Below, piece after piece: positions 45,096 through 53,976 of a stretch of DNA of 64,000 bases. This DNA comes from Streptomyces sp. CC228A. GTDB taxonomy: Bacteria > Actinomycetota > Actinomycetes > Streptomycetales > Streptomycetaceae. Each line of letters opens with the position of its first letter. Positions within the stretch are counted from its first letter, which is position 1. The notes beneath the pieces were generated by a model. The model made no database searches and was not told the DNA's origin. It was given only the letters and a program-made list of their open reading frames with translations. Both the position numbers and the translations under genes were made by a program. Location: NCBI RefSeq assembly GCF_021390935.1, contig NZ_JAJPUI010000001.1, positions 620,001 to 684,000 on the forward strand, read 5' to 3'.

Positions 45096-46055
45096 TCACG
45101 CCGCCGGCTCGTCGTACGCGGCGAGCGCCTCCCGCGCCGCCTGCCGGGCGCTCTCGGCGAGACCGGCCGGCGACACGATCCGCCCGTCGCGGCCCAGCCG
45201 CAGGGCCAGCCGCCGCAGCGACGCCGGGTCCGGGGTGCGCAGGGTGATCCGCAGCCCGCCGCCGGACAGCTCCTCCGCCTTGTCGTGCGGGTAGTACTCG
45301 GCGACCCAGCGGCCGCCCGGCCCGACCTCGACCACGACCTCCGGGTCGTCGGCCGACGGCTGGACCAGGCCCTCGGACAGGTCGCGCAGCTCGATCTCCG
45401 GAGGAGCCGACGCCTCGTCGAGGATGCGGATCTCGGCCACCCGGTCGAGGCGGAAGGTGCGCCGTGCCTCCGACAGGCGGCACCACGCCTCCATGTAGGT
45501 GTGGCCCACGGCGAACAGCCGGATCGGGTCGACCTCGCGCTCGGTCAGCTCGTCCCGCGCCGGCGAGTAGTAGCGCAGCCACAGCCTGCGCCGCTCGGAG
45601 ATGGCCCGGTCGACCTCGGCGAACACCCCGCCCTCCGACTCGAAGGTCACCGACAGCCGGGAACTGGCGCCGGCGGCCTCGCCCGCCGCGGCCTCCAGCT
45701 TGGCGGTGGCCCGCAGCAGGGCTTCGCGGTCGCCCTCGCGCAGCCCCGGCAGGGTGGCCACGGCGCGGGCGGCGACCAGCAGCGCGGTGGCCTCGTCGGC
45801 GGCCAGGCGCAGCGGCTCGGCCACGTCGTCGGGGTTGTGCCACCAGATCTGCTCGCCGTCCGTGTCGATGTCGAGCAGGTCACCGCCGCGGAAGCTGGTG
45901 CCGCACATCGGCAGGACGTCGAGGTCGGCGACCAGCTCGGCCTCAGTGATGCCGAAGGCGCGGGCGACGTCCCCGACGTGCGCGCCGGGGCGTTCCCGCA
46001 GGTAGGTCACCAGGGAGAGCATCCTCCTGGTCTGGTCGATCGCGTTCGGCGCCAT
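45096..46055 (-). CDS. pafC: WYL-domain transcriptional regulator PafC
   Basis: 319 residues from ATG 46055. N-terminal helix-turn-helix (RMLSLVTYLRERPGAHVGDV, ARAFGITEAELVADLDVL), a central WYL domain (RAISERRRLWLRYYSPARDE, DPIRLFAVGHTYMEAWCRLS, RTFRLDRVAEIRIL) and the WCX extension. In mycobacteria PafB and PafC form a heterodimer that activates the LexA-independent DNA-damage regulon. Here pafC follows pafB by about 98 bases, and both lie near pafA and tatA as in M. tuberculosis, supporting orthology. Confidence 0.88.
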   Translation of the reverse strand: MAPNAIDQTRRMLSLVTYLRERPGAHVGDVARAFGITEAELVADLDVLPMCGTSFRGGDLLDIDTDGEQIWWHNPDDVAEPLRLAADEATALLVAARAVATLPGLREGDREALLRATAKLEAAAGEAAGASSRLSVTFESEGGVFAEVDRAISERRRLWLRYYSPARDELTEREVDPIRLFAVGHTYMEAWCRLSEARRTFRLDRVAEIRILDEASAPPEIELRDLSEGLVQPSADDPEVVVEVGPGGRWVAEYYPHDKAEELSGGGLRITLRTPDPASLRRLALRLGRDGRIVSPAGLAESARQAAREALAAYDEPAA

Positions 46056-46153
46056 CGCTCGCTCGTCCGTCCGTTCCCTCAGCAGTCCCAGCAGCACCGG
46101 CCGTGCCGGCAGTCAGTCCGTACGCATCCGTACGCGGTCCGTCGGTGGGCCGT

Positions 46154-47204
46154 TCAGCGGCTCTCGGCCACGGCCCGCAGGCGGGCCACCACGTCGGCCC
46201 GCAGGTCGGCCGGCTCCTCGACGACGACGTCGGGCCCGAACTCGACGAGCCACGCGTCGAGGCCGTGCCCGTACGGGATCTCCAACACGTCCCAGCCGTC
46301 GCCCCGGTCCCGCACGGACAGGGCGCGGGCGCGCAGCGGGTAGCCGCAGCCGCCGCGCAGCCGGATCCGCGCCGTACGCGTCGCGCTCTCGCCCGCCCAG
46401 CGCTCCACGGTCTCCCGCACGGTGGACACGTCCGGCACCGGAGCCGTGAACCTGCCCGCCCGGGAGCGGACCTTGCCGGTGATGCGGGACAGGCGGAAGA
46501 CCCGCCCGGCACCGCGGTCCCGGTCCCAGCCCGCCAGGTACCAGTGACCGCGCCAGCACTCCAGCGTCCACGGCTCGACCTGACGGGTCTCGGCGCGCGC
46601 GGAGTTGGACTTGCGGTAGTCGAAAACCACCGGCCGCCGGTCGCGGCAGGCCAGCATCAGCGGTTCGAACGCGGCCTCGCGGACGGGGATGCGCGGCTCC
46701 AGGGCGCCCGCGCGGTCCTCGTACGGCTCGTCCGCCTCGGGCATCCCGGCGGCGCGCAGCTTCTGCAGGGCGCCGCTGGCGGCGCCGGCGAGCCGGGCCT
46801 GCTGCCACACCTTGGCGGCCAGGCCGAGGGCGGCGGCCTCCTCGGCGTCGGCGGACGGGCGGCAGCCGGTTGGAGTCGCGGCGGGCCAGGTAGCCGATCT
46901 CCCCGTCGAGGTTCTCCACCGTCTCGATGACAAGGCCCAGTTCCCGCAGGTCGTCCTTGTCCCGCTCGAACATGCGGTTGAACGCGTCCTCGCTCGGCTG
47001 CGCCGCGCCGTCACCGGCCCCCGCCGCCCGGCCCGGCCCGAAGGCCGCTGCCCGGCCCGGCCCGAAGGCCGCTGCCCGGCCCGGCCCGAAGGCCTCGACG
47101 TATGCCTCGATGGAGTCGCGCAGCTCACGCTTGCTGAGCGGTCGCCGGGTGCCCAGCAGGCACAGCGCGAGATTCATCAGCCGCTCGGCCTTGGCAATGG
47201 CCAT
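46154..47204 (-). CDS. pafB: WYL-domain transcriptional regulator PafB, frame-shifted
   Basis: A composite. ATG 47204 opens MAIAKAERLMNLALCLLGTR, a helix-turn-helix region, and a tract of three AFGPGRA repeats absent from most relatives. It reads correctly to YLARRDSNRLPP near 46865. The WYL part then continues in another frame (SADAEEAAALGLAAKVWQQA, RRPVVFDYRKSNSARAETRQ, VEPWTLECWRGHWYLAGWDR, RVFRLSRITG) and stops at 46154. A one-base excess or two-base loss in CGGACGGGCGGCAG (about 46852-46865) explains the break. The first frame alone would end at 46113 as Arg-rich nonsense. Function as for PafC, with which it should dimerise. Confidence 0.8.
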
Positions 47205-47228
47205 CGACGCCCAGCACCTCTTCGTATG

Positions 47229-47254
47229 GAGTCACTATCGCGAGTCACTATCGC
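47229..47254. promoter_or_regulatory. Perfect adjacent 13-bp tandem repeat upstream of pafB
   Basis: GAGTCACTATCGC occurs twice without spacer, 25 bases before the pafB ATG. On the minus strand it reads GCGATAGTGACTC twice, each copy containing TAGTGA, which could serve as a -10 element. It may be a binding site for a regulator of the pafBC operon or a duplicated promoter. Confidence 0.55.
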
Positions 47255-47340
47255 CCGATGACCGTACCGCCCCGGGGTGTCCTGGCAAAAGTCGCGCCCG
47301 CGCCCTCGAACACGTGGCGCGGCAGGCGGGCCGGAACGCG

Positions 47341-47374
47341 CCGAGGGCCCGCGCCGGGGGGCGCGGGCCCTCGG
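47341..47374 (-). terminator. Terminator downstream of the small FKBP gene
   Basis: CCGAGGGCCCGCGC pairs perfectly with GCGCGGGCCCTCGG (14 bp) around a six-base loop, 13 bases beyond the FKBP stop. It separates the FKBP genes from pafBC. Confidence 0.82.
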
Positions 47375-47386
47375 GGGGCGTACGGA

Positions 47387-47758
47387 TCAGGCCGCGACGA
47401 GGTCGCAGACGAAGATCAGCGTCTCGCCGGGGCCGATCTTGGCGCCGGCGCCGCGGTCGCCGTAGGCCAGGTGCGGCGGGATGATCAGCTGGCGTCGGCC
47501 GCCGACCTTCATGCCCTGCACGCCGTTGTCCCAGCCCGGGATGACCTGGCCGACACCGAGCTGGAACTGCAGCGGGGTGCCGCGGTTCCAGGAGGCGTCG
47601 AACTCCTCACCGGTGGAGAAGGACACACCCACGTAGTGGACCTTCACCACGGAGCCCGCCTGGGCCTCCGGGCCGTCGCCGACCCAGATGTCCTTGATCT
47701 CCAGATCGGCCGGCGGCTCGCCACCCGGGAAGTCGACCTCGGGCTTGTCGATGCTCAC
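47387..47758 (-). CDS. FKBP-type peptidyl-prolyl cis-trans isomerase (cytosolic)
   Basis: 123 residues from GTG 47758, with AGGAG upstream. A single FKBP domain: VVKVHYVGVSFSTGEEFDAS, QFQLGVGQVIPGWDNGVQGM, RRQLIIPPHLAYGDRGAG and TLIFVCDLVAA cover all active-site aromatic positions. There is no signal peptide. It catalyses proline isomerisation during protein folding. It lies 44 bases downstream of the larger FKBP lipoprotein gene, so they form a two-gene unit. Confidence 0.93.
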   Translation of the reverse strand: MSIDKPEVDFPGGEPPADLEIKDIWVGDGPEAQAGSVVKVHYVGVSFSTGEEFDASWNRGTPLQFQLGVGQVIPGWDNGVQGMKVGGRRQLIIPPHLAYGDRGAGAKIGPGETLIFVCDLVAA

Positions 47759-47802
47759 GAAAATGCTCCTGTTGATCGCCAAAGTGCGTAACCCGCACAG
47801 TC

Positions 47803-48783
47803 TTACATCTTCGCGAGGATGTCGAGCGTGAAGACCAGCGTGGAGTTCGCCGGGATCTGCCCGGAGCCCTGGTCGCCGTAGCCCAGCTCGGGCGGCACCA
47901 CCAGCATCACGCGGCTGCCGACCTTCTTGCCGGCGAGACCGTCCTGCCAGCCCTTGATGAGCTGCTGCAGCGGGAACTGCGCGAGCTGGCCGCGCGAGTA
48001 GGTGGAGTCGAACTCCTTGCCGCCGTCCCACAGGACGCCCTTGTACTGGAGCAGCAGCGTGTCCTCCAGCTTCACCTCCTCGCCGTCGCCCTCCAGGACG
48101 TACTGCGAGACGAGCTCCTTCGGCGCCGCTCCCTTCGGCACGGTGATCTCGGGCGCCTTGCCGTCGGTGCCGGTGCCGACCTTCGGCAGCTTCGCGTCGG
48201 TCTGCGGCACCTCCTCGCCCTTGGCCGAGCTCTTGCCGTTGAAGGAGCCCTGCACGTCGATCACGAAGACCATCGTGTCGGTGCCCTTGATGTCGCCGCG
48301 GCCCTCCTCGCCGTAGCCGAGGGCCGGCGGCACGGCCATCTCGACACGGCTGCCGACCTTCTTCCCGGCCAGGCCGACCCGCCAGCCGTCGATGACCGAG
48401 CCCTGCTGCAGCTGGATGAGCAGCGGCGCCTTGCGGTCGTACGAGTTGTCGAACACCTTCGCGGTGTCCCAGATCTGGCCCAGGTAGTGGGCCTGGACGT
48501 AGTCGCCCTCCGCGAGCGCGGCGCCCGAACCGGGCAGGACCGTCCTGACCGCCAGATCGCCCGACGGCTTCCCCGCCCCCTTGGCGACCGTCGGCTTCTC
48601 ACCGAACTTCGTCCCCGCGGTGATCTCCGGCAGCGGGCCGTCCACGACCTTCGCACCCGCCGTCGGAGACGCGTCGGGCGACGGGCTGCCGCCGGACTCG
48701 ACCTTGTCGGAACTGCCGTCCCCGCATCCGGCGAGCGCGAGCAGGCCGGCGGGCACGGCGAGAAGAACGGAGCGACGGCGCAC
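47803..48783 (-). CDS. Lipoprotein with two tandem FKBP-type isomerase domains
   Basis: 326 residues from GTG 48783. The lipobox is LLALAGC with the lipidated Cys at residue 20. After a Ser/Pro linker, the first FKBP domain spans about 90-185 (DYVQAHYLGQIWDTAKVFDN, SVIDGWRVGLAGKKVGSRVE, PPALGYGEEG). The second spans about 225-326 (TLLLQYKGVLWDGGKEFDST, LIKGWQDGLAGKKVGSRVML, PPELGYGDQG). It is an extracytoplasmic folding helper anchored outside the membrane. Longer upstream starts in the same frame lack a signal sequence. It is downstream of pafA but separated from it by a strong terminator. Confidence 0.9.
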   Translation of the reverse strand: MRRRSVLLAVPAGLLALAGCGDGSSDKVESGGSPSPDASPTAGAKVVDGPLPEITAGTKFGEKPTVAKGAGKPSGDLAVRTVLPGSGAALAEGDYVQAHYLGQIWDTAKVFDNSYDRKAPLLIQLQQGSVIDGWRVGLAGKKVGSRVEMAVPPALGYGEEGRGDIKGTDTMVFVIDVQGSFNGKSSAKGEEVPQTDAKLPKVGTGTDGKAPEITVPKGAAPKELVSQYVLEGDGEEVKLEDTLLLQYKGVLWDGGKEFDSTYSRGQLAQFPLQQLIKGWQDGLAGKKVGSRVMLVVPPELGYGDQGSGQIPANSTLVFTLDILAKM

Positions 48784-48962
48784 GGGTAGCCTCGTATCTG
48801 GTCGTGGGATCGATCTTGCGGTTGACGTGCGCGCCACTCTACGGCGTCCGCGACGCGTCACACGAGCAACGTACGCGCCTCCCGTCGCGTTCCGCTCGAC
48901 CCGGGACACCCTCCCGCCCCGCCGCCGGGGCGGCTCCCGGCCCGCCGCCGGGGCGGACGCAC

Positions 48963-49000
48963 CGCGGGCCCCGCACCGCGCGAACGGTGCGGGGCCCGCG
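48963..49000 (-). terminator. Strong terminator downstream of pafA
   Basis: A 16-bp perfect stem, CGCGGGCCCCGCACCG with CGGTGCGGGGCCCGCG, and the loop CGCGAA. It starts 25 bases beyond the pafA stop. The rest of the 240-base gap holds the FKBP promoter region. Confidence 0.88.
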
Positions 49001-49025
49001 GGCCGGCGGTCCGCCGCCGACCGGG

Positions 49026-50387
49026 TCACATCCCGGCGATGAGCTTCTCCACGCGGTCGTCCACCGCACGGAACGGGTCCTTGCACAGCACCGTGCGCTG
49101 CGCCTGGTCGTTCAGCTTCAGGTGCACCCAGTCGACGGTGAAGTCCCGGCGCTGCTCCTGGGCCCGCCTGATGAAGTCGCCCCGCAGCCGCGCCCGGGTC
49201 GTCTGCGGCGGCACGGACTTGCCCTCGAAGATCTTCAGGTCGTTACAGACCCGCGCCGCCTGCCCCTTCTTCTCCAGCAGGTAGTACAGCCCGCGGCGGC
49301 GGTGGATGTCGTGGTAGGCGAGGTCTATCTGCGCGATCCTCGGGTGCGACATGGTCATGTTGTGCTTGGCGCGGTAGCGCTCCAGCAGCTTGTACTTCAT
49401 GACCCAGTCGATCTCCGTGCCGATGCGGTCCAGGTCCTCCGTCTCGATGGCCTCCAGAGTGCGCTCCCACAGCTCCAGCACCTGGGCGACGACGCCCGTG
49501 CGGATCCCGCGCCGGTCGACGAAGTCGGCCGCCTTCTCGAAGTACTCCCGCTGCACCTCCAGCGCGGACGCCTCCCGGCCGCTGGCCAGGCGCACCTTCC
49601 GCTGACCCGTGATGTCGTGGCTGACCTCGCGGATCGCCCGGATCGGGTTCTCCAGCGTGAGGTCGCGCATGACGGTGCCCGCCTCGATCATCCGCAGGAC
49701 GAGGTCGGTGGCGCCGACCTTCAGCAGCATGGTCGTCTCGGACATGTTCGAGTCGCCGACGATGACGTGGAGGCGGCGGTACCGCTCCGCGTCGGCGTGC
49801 GGCTCGTCCCGGGTGTTGATGATCGGCCGGGAGCGGGTGGTCGCCGAGCTGACGCCCTCCCAGATGTGCTCAGCGCGCTGGCTGACGCAGTAGACGGCGC
49901 CCCGCGGCGTCTGCAGCACCTTTCCCGCCCCGCACAGCAACTGCCGCGTGACGAGAAACGGGATCAGGATGTCCGCGAGCCGCGAGAACTCGCCGTGCCG
50001 CGCGACGAGATAGTTCTCATGGCAACCATAGGAGTTGCCCGCCGAGTCGGTGTTGTTCTTGAACAGGTAGACGTCGCCCGCGATTCCCTCCTCGTGCAGG
50101 CGGCGTTCGGCGTCCACGAGCAGACCTTCCAGAATGCGCTCGCCGGCCTTGTCATGCGTGACCAGCTCCACCACGTTGTCGCATTCCGGCGTCGCGTATT
50201 CCGGATGCGACCCCACATCGAGGTAGAGCCGGGCGCCGTTGCGCAGAAACACGTTGCTGCTGCGGCCCCATGACACGACACGGCGGAAGAGGTAGCGCGC
50301 CACTTCGTCCGGCGACAGCCGGCGCTGTCCCCTGAACGTGCACGTGACGCCGTACTCGTTCTCCAGCCCGAAAATGCGGCGGTCCAT
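49026..50387 (-). CDS. pafA: Pup--protein ligase
   Basis: 453 residues, the carboxylate-amine-ligase-fold enzyme that joins the C-terminal Glu of Pup to lysines of target proteins using ATP. The N-terminal signature [16 protein letters not shown]- and Mg-binding segments ([71 protein letters not shown]) and the C-terminal domain are complete. It is a close paralogue of Dop in this window but lacks Dop's depupylase loop. It is transcribed alone, ending at a strong terminator, with no partner gene directly upstream on its strand. Confidence 0.97.
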   Translation of the reverse strand: MDRRIFGLENEYGVTCTFRGQRRLSPDEVARYLFRRVVSWGRSSNVFLRNGARLYLDVGSHPEYATPECDNVVELVTHDKAGERILEGLLVDAERRLHEEGIAGDVYLFKNNTDSAGNSYGCHENYLVARHGEFSRLADILIPFLVTRQLLCGAGKVLQTPRGAVYCVSQRAEHIWEGVSSATTRSRPIINTRDEPHADAERYRRLHVIVGDSNMSETTMLLKVGATDLVLRMIEAGTVMRDLTLENPIRAIREVSHDITGQRKVRLASGREASALEVQREYFEKAADFVDRRGIRTGVVAQVLELWERTLEAIETEDLDRIGTEIDWVMKYKLLERYRAKHNMTMSHPRIAQIDLAYHDIHRRRGLYYLLEKKGQAARVCNDLKIFEGKSVPPQTTRARLRGDFIRRAQEQRRDFTVDWVHLKLNDQAQRTVLCKDPFRAVDDRVEKLIAGM

Positions 50388-50606
50388 GACTGAACATTAC
50401 GCCTCAGGGCCGTACCTGAAACCGGGTTCGGCAGGACCGTTTCACTCGATTCCCGAAACAGGCACCCGCTGCTCCGCCCGGGCGGCGGCACCGGGACCCC
50501 GCGGCTTGCCCCCGGACGCGTCGGCGGCCGGCCTCCTGCCCACCCCTCGAAGCGTCCGGCGGTCGGCCCGCGCCCGCCCTCGAAGGGGCCCGGCGCCCCC
50601 TCCGGC

Positions 50607-51929
50607 TCATCCCTCGACGGGTGCGGCGGCCGGATCCGCGGAGGGCGCGGCGCCCTTCCGCTCGGCCCGGACCCCCGGGCCGCCGTCCGGCCCGGCGGGC
50701 GGGGCCTCCGCACGAACGACGGCGGCCGCGCCCGCGGCGGCCGGCGGCGCCGGCACCCGCGAGGTCGCCGCCAGCACGGCCAGCGCGGCCGCCCCGCCCG
50801 CCACCGCCACCGCGAACCCCGCCGGAACACCCACCAGCTCCACCGCCGGACCCGCCGCCGCGGTACCCACCGAGGCTCCGACGCCGAACGTCGTCACCAG
50901 CCACGAGAACGCCTCCGTCACGGTCCCCCGCGGAGCGTGCCGGTCCACCACGAGGAACGCGCAGGCGATGGCCGGCGCCAGGAACACCCCGGCCACCGCC
51001 GACAGCACCGCCATCGCCACCGGTCCGGGCGTCAGCAGCAGCGGCACGTACCCCAGCGCCAGCAGCCCCGCCAGCACCCGCAGCCGCGCCTCCGGCGCAC
51101 CCGCCCACGGCCGCGCCCCGTACACCAGACCGCCGACCAGCGCTCCCAGGCCCAGCGCGGCCATCAGCACCCCGTACGTGCCTTCGCCGCCGTTCCCGTT
51201 CTCGGCGTACGCCAGCGCCGCCACCGTGATGGAGCCCAGCGCCAGTCCCACGAAGAAGAACGCGGCCAGCAGCGCCAGCAGACCGGGCGACCGCAGCGCG
51301 CCCAGCCAGTGGGCCTCCCGCGGCTCCGACCGCCAGGCCCGCGACGGCGCCGACACGACCACCGACAGGGCGCCCAGCAGCCCCAGCGCGTTGATCACCA
51401 GCAGCGCGGCGGCGGGCGACCACAGCCACACCAGCAGCGTCACCAGCAGCGGTCCGACCGTGTACATGACCTCCTGGGCCACCGCGTCCAGCGCGTACGC
51501 CCGGTGCACCCGGTCCTCCCGGCCCAGCACGCTCGGCCACAGCGCCCGCAGACCGCCTTCCAGCGGCGGGGTGAACAGGCCCGCCACGACCACCGCCGCG
51601 AACGCGAGCGGCAGGGAGGCGACCCCGACCGCCGCCAGTGCGGCCATGCCCAGCGCCGACACCGCGGCCGCCGGGAGCTGCACGCGCGGCTGCCCGTGCA
51701 GGTCCACCGCCCGGCCGAGCACCGGCTGGCCCACGGCCGTCGCCAGGCCGTACACCGCCGCCAGCACCCCCGCCAGGGTGTAGCTGCCGCCCTCCGCCCG
51801 GGTGAACAGCACGATCGCGATGTGCCCCGTGCCGTTGGGCAGCCGCCCCACCAGCGTGCCGGCGAGCAGCCGCGCGGCATGGGGGGCCCTGAGTATGTCG
51901 GCGTACCCGCCCGCGCCTGCCGCGCCCAT
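50607..51929 (-). CDS. MFS transporter
   Basis: 440 residues with about 12 hydrophobic segments. The first contains LLAGTLVGRLPNGTGHIAIV and the loop LAGVLAAVYGLATAVGQPVLGRAVDLHGQPR corresponds to the MFS motif A region. The C-terminus is a hydrophilic Ala/Pro-rich tail. The substrate is unknown; it resembles drug- or sugar-efflux MFS proteins. It is divergent from a LacI-type regulator, which probably controls it. The gap 50388-50606 upstream of pafA shows no other gene. Confidence 0.85.
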   Translation of the reverse strand: MGAAGAGGYADILRAPHAARLLAGTLVGRLPNGTGHIAIVLFTRAEGGSYTLAGVLAAVYGLATAVGQPVLGRAVDLHGQPRVQLPAAAVSALGMAALAAVGVASLPLAFAAVVVAGLFTPPLEGGLRALWPSVLGREDRVHRAYALDAVAQEVMYTVGPLLVTLLVWLWSPAAALLVINALGLLGALSVVVSAPSRAWRSEPREAHWLGALRSPGLLALLAAFFFVGLALGSITVAALAYAENGNGGEGTYGVLMAALGLGALVGGLVYGARPWAGAPEARLRVLAGLLALGYVPLLLTPGPVAMAVLSAVAGVFLAPAIACAFLVVDRHAPRGTVTEAFSWLVTTFGVGASVGTAAAGPAVELVGVPAGFAVAVAGGAAALAVLAATSRVPAPPAAAGAAAVVRAEAPPAGPDGGPGVRAERKGAAPSADPAAAPVEG

Positions 51930-51970
51930 GTCCGGCCCTGCCCCTCTCCTCGGCTCCGTACCGGGGTTTT

Positions 51971-51998
51971 ACGTATAACGTCGTGGTGCGTCATACGT
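51971..51998. promoter_or_regulatory. Candidate LacI-family operator between the MFS and LacI genes
   Basis: Inverted arms ACGTAT (51971-51976) and ATACGT (51993-51998) lie in the only A/T-rich part of the 140-base divergent gap. The 16-base spacing is wide for one dimer. Each half also extends as a local near-palindrome (TACGTATAACG, CATACGTACC), so two sites are possible. Confidence 0.45.
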
Positions 51999-52069
51999 AC
52001 CATGTCCGCAGTCCCGCGGTCCAGCCGCACGACACGCACCCCAGCGACCACCACGGCGAGGAGACCGAC

Positions 52070-53101
52070 GTGAAGGCCACGGAACCCCCCGGCGCGGCCC
52101 GGCCCACCAGCCGCGACGTGGCCCGCGCCGCCGGCGTCTCCCAGGCCACCGTCTCCCTCGTCCTCGGCGGGAAGCACCGCGGCCGGGTCTCCGAGCGCAC
52201 CGCCGAGCTCGTCCGCCGCACCGCCGCCGACCTCGGCTACCGCCCGAACCTCGCGGCCCGCACCCTGCGGCTCGGCCGCACCCGCACCGCCCTGCTCGTC
52301 GTCCCCGCCCTCACCAACGAGTTCTTCGCCCGCGTCTACAGCGGCGCCGCCGCCGTCGCCGCCCGCCACGACTTCGGCGTCGTCCTCTACCCCTCCCCCG
52401 AGGGCACAGGACCGGCCAGGGACCCCTTCGCCTCGGCACGCGCCGCCCTCGACGGCGTCATCGCCTCCTCCATGGCCGCCGACGCCCTCGCCGCCATCCG
52501 CGGCACCGCACTGCCCCTCGTGATGCTCGACAGCGACCCCGCCGACCCCGGACCCGCCGCCCGGGTGAACCTCGACGTCGCCGACGGGATGCGGCAGGTC
52601 ACCGACCACCTGCTGGCCCTCGGCCACCGCCGCTTCCTGCACCTGGCGTCGGCCGTCCCGTCCTGGACCTTCCACGTCCGCGCCCGGGCCCTGGCCGCCT
52701 GCCTGAACGGCCACCCGGGCGTCCTGCTGCGCACCGCGGCCAGCCCGCTGGACGTGGCCGCCGCGCGGACCGCCACCGAACGGGCCCTCACCGCACCCGG
52801 CCCCCGGCCCACCGCCCTGATCTGCGACGACGACCTGATCGCCGCCGGCGCCTGCAAGGCCGCGCGGCGCCTCGGCCTGCGCGTCCCCGAGGACGTGTCG
52901 GTCACCGGCTTCGACGACCTCGCCCTCGCCACCGCGGTCGAACCCGAGCTCACCACCGTGCGGCTGCCCGCCGAGCGCATCGGGGAACGCGGCATGGAAG
53001 CCCTCCTCGCCGTCCTGGAGGACCGCCCCGCCGAGGCCGGGGACCTGCCGGTCACCCTCATGGTCCGCGGCTCCACGGCGCCGCCTCCCGCCGCCCCCTG
53101 A
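52070..53101 (+). CDS. LacI-family transcriptional regulator
   Basis: 343 residues from GTG 52070, behind GAGGAG. Helix-turn-helix and hinge: TSRDVARAAGVSQATVSLVL and ERTAELVRRTAADLGYRPNL, then ARTLRLGRT. The periplasmic-binding-like ligand domain (LLVVPALTNEFFARVYSGAA, RPTALICDDDLIAAGACKAA, VTGFDDLALATAVEPELTTV) is complete. The ligand is unknown, likely a sugar or nucleoside. It forms a divergent pair with the MFS gene and is convergent with prcA. Confidence 0.92.
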   Translation: MKATEPPGAARPTSRDVARAAGVSQATVSLVLGGKHRGRVSERTAELVRRTAADLGYRPNLAARTLRLGRTRTALLVVPALTNEFFARVYSGAAAVAARHDFGVVLYPSPEGTGPARDPFASARAALDGVIASSMAADALAAIRGTALPLVMLDSDPADPGPAARVNLDVADGMRQVTDHLLALGHRRFLHLASAVPSWTFHVRARALAACLNGHPGVLLRTAASPLDVAAARTATERALTAPGPRPTALICDDDLIAAGACKAARRLGLRVPEDVSVTGFDDLALATAVEPELTTVRLPAERIGERGMEALLAVLEDRPAEAGDLPVTLMVRGSTAPPPAAP

Positions 53102-53111
53102 GCACACGCGC

Positions 53112-53142
53112 GCCCCGGCCCGCCCGACAGGCGAACCGGGGC
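53112..53142. terminator. Bidirectional terminator between the LacI gene and prcA
   Basis: GCCCCGG / CCGGGGC arms enclose an inner CGCC-CGACA-GGCG hairpin, in the 57-base gap between the two convergent genes. It can serve both strands. Confidence 0.6.
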
Positions 53143-53158
53143 ACGAACGACCCGCGGA

Positions 53159-53941
53159 CTACAGCTTGGCGACACCGGGACCCGCGGGCCCCTCACCCTC
53201 CGCCTCGTCGGAGTCGGCGTCCGTCGGCGTGCTCGCCGGCTCCTCCGCCGCCAGCAGCCGGGCCAGCTGCCGCCCGACGATCCGCTTGAACTTGCGGGAC
53301 TGCGGCCGCGTGCGGTCCAGCACCGCGACCTCCAGCCGCTCCGCCGGAATCTCCCGCTCACTGCCGCTGTTGTCCCGCGACAGCGCCTGCACCGCCAGCT
53401 TCAGCGCCTCGGCCAGCGACATGCCGTCGCGGTGCCGCTGGTCCAGGAAGCTGCCGATCTGCTCGGCGCTCCCGCCGACCGCCACCGAACCGTGCTCGTC
53501 GACGATCGACCCGTCGTGCGGCAGGCGGTAGATCTGGTCGCCTTCCGGCGCCTCACCCACCTCCGCGACGACCAGCTCCACCTCGTACGGCTTCTCCCCC
53601 GCGCTGGAGAAGATCGTGCCCAGCGTCTGCGCGTACACGTTCGCGAGGCCGCGGGCCGTGACGTCGCCCCGGTCGTAGGTGTAGCCGCGCAGGTCGGCGT
53701 AGCGGACACCGCCGATGCGCAGGTTCTCGTACTCGTTGTACTTGCCGGCGGCCGCGAAACCGATCCGGTCGTAGATCTCGCTGAACTTGTGCAGCGCGCG
53801 GGACGGGTTCTCGCCGACGAAGACGATGCCGTCGGCATACTGCATCACGACGAGGCTGCGGCCCCGGGCGATGCCCTTGCGGGCGTATTCCGCCCGGTCG
53901 GCCATGGCCTGCTGGGGTGAGACATAGAACGGCGTCGACAC
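53159..53941 (-). CDS. prcA: 20S proteasome alpha subunit
   Basis: 260 residues. The N-terminus [22 protein letters not shown] is the gate-forming alpha-type helix. The fold continues through [40 protein letters not shown] and [11 protein letters not shown], with an acidic low-complexity C-terminal tail. No N-terminal catalytic Thr is present, as expected for alpha. It forms the outer rings of the core particle with PrcB and docks the ARC ATPase. It lies 35 bases after prcB in the same direction, last gene of the dop-pup-prcBA block. Confidence 0.97.
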   Translation of the reverse strand: MSTPFYVSPQQAMADRAEYARKGIARGRSLVVMQYADGIVFVGENPSRALHKFSEIYDRIGFAAAGKYNEYENLRIGGVRYADLRGYTYDRGDVTARGLANVYAQTLGTIFSSAGEKPYEVELVVAEVGEAPEGDQIYRLPHDGSIVDEHGSVAVGGSAEQIGSFLDQRHRDGMSLAEALKLAVQALSRDNSGSEREIPAERLEVAVLDRTRPQSRKFKRIVGRQLARLLAAEEPASTPTDADSDEAEGEGPAGPGVAKL

Positions 53942-53976
53942 CGGCTATCCGTCCCTTTCTGTCAGTGGCGGGTACA

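Noticed and set aside
44776-45843. 355-codon minus-strand frame covering the zinc-ribbon gene and beyond
   Set aside because: Only its last 93 codons resemble a protein. The upstream part overlaps pafC in another frame and is Arg/Gly-rich shadow.
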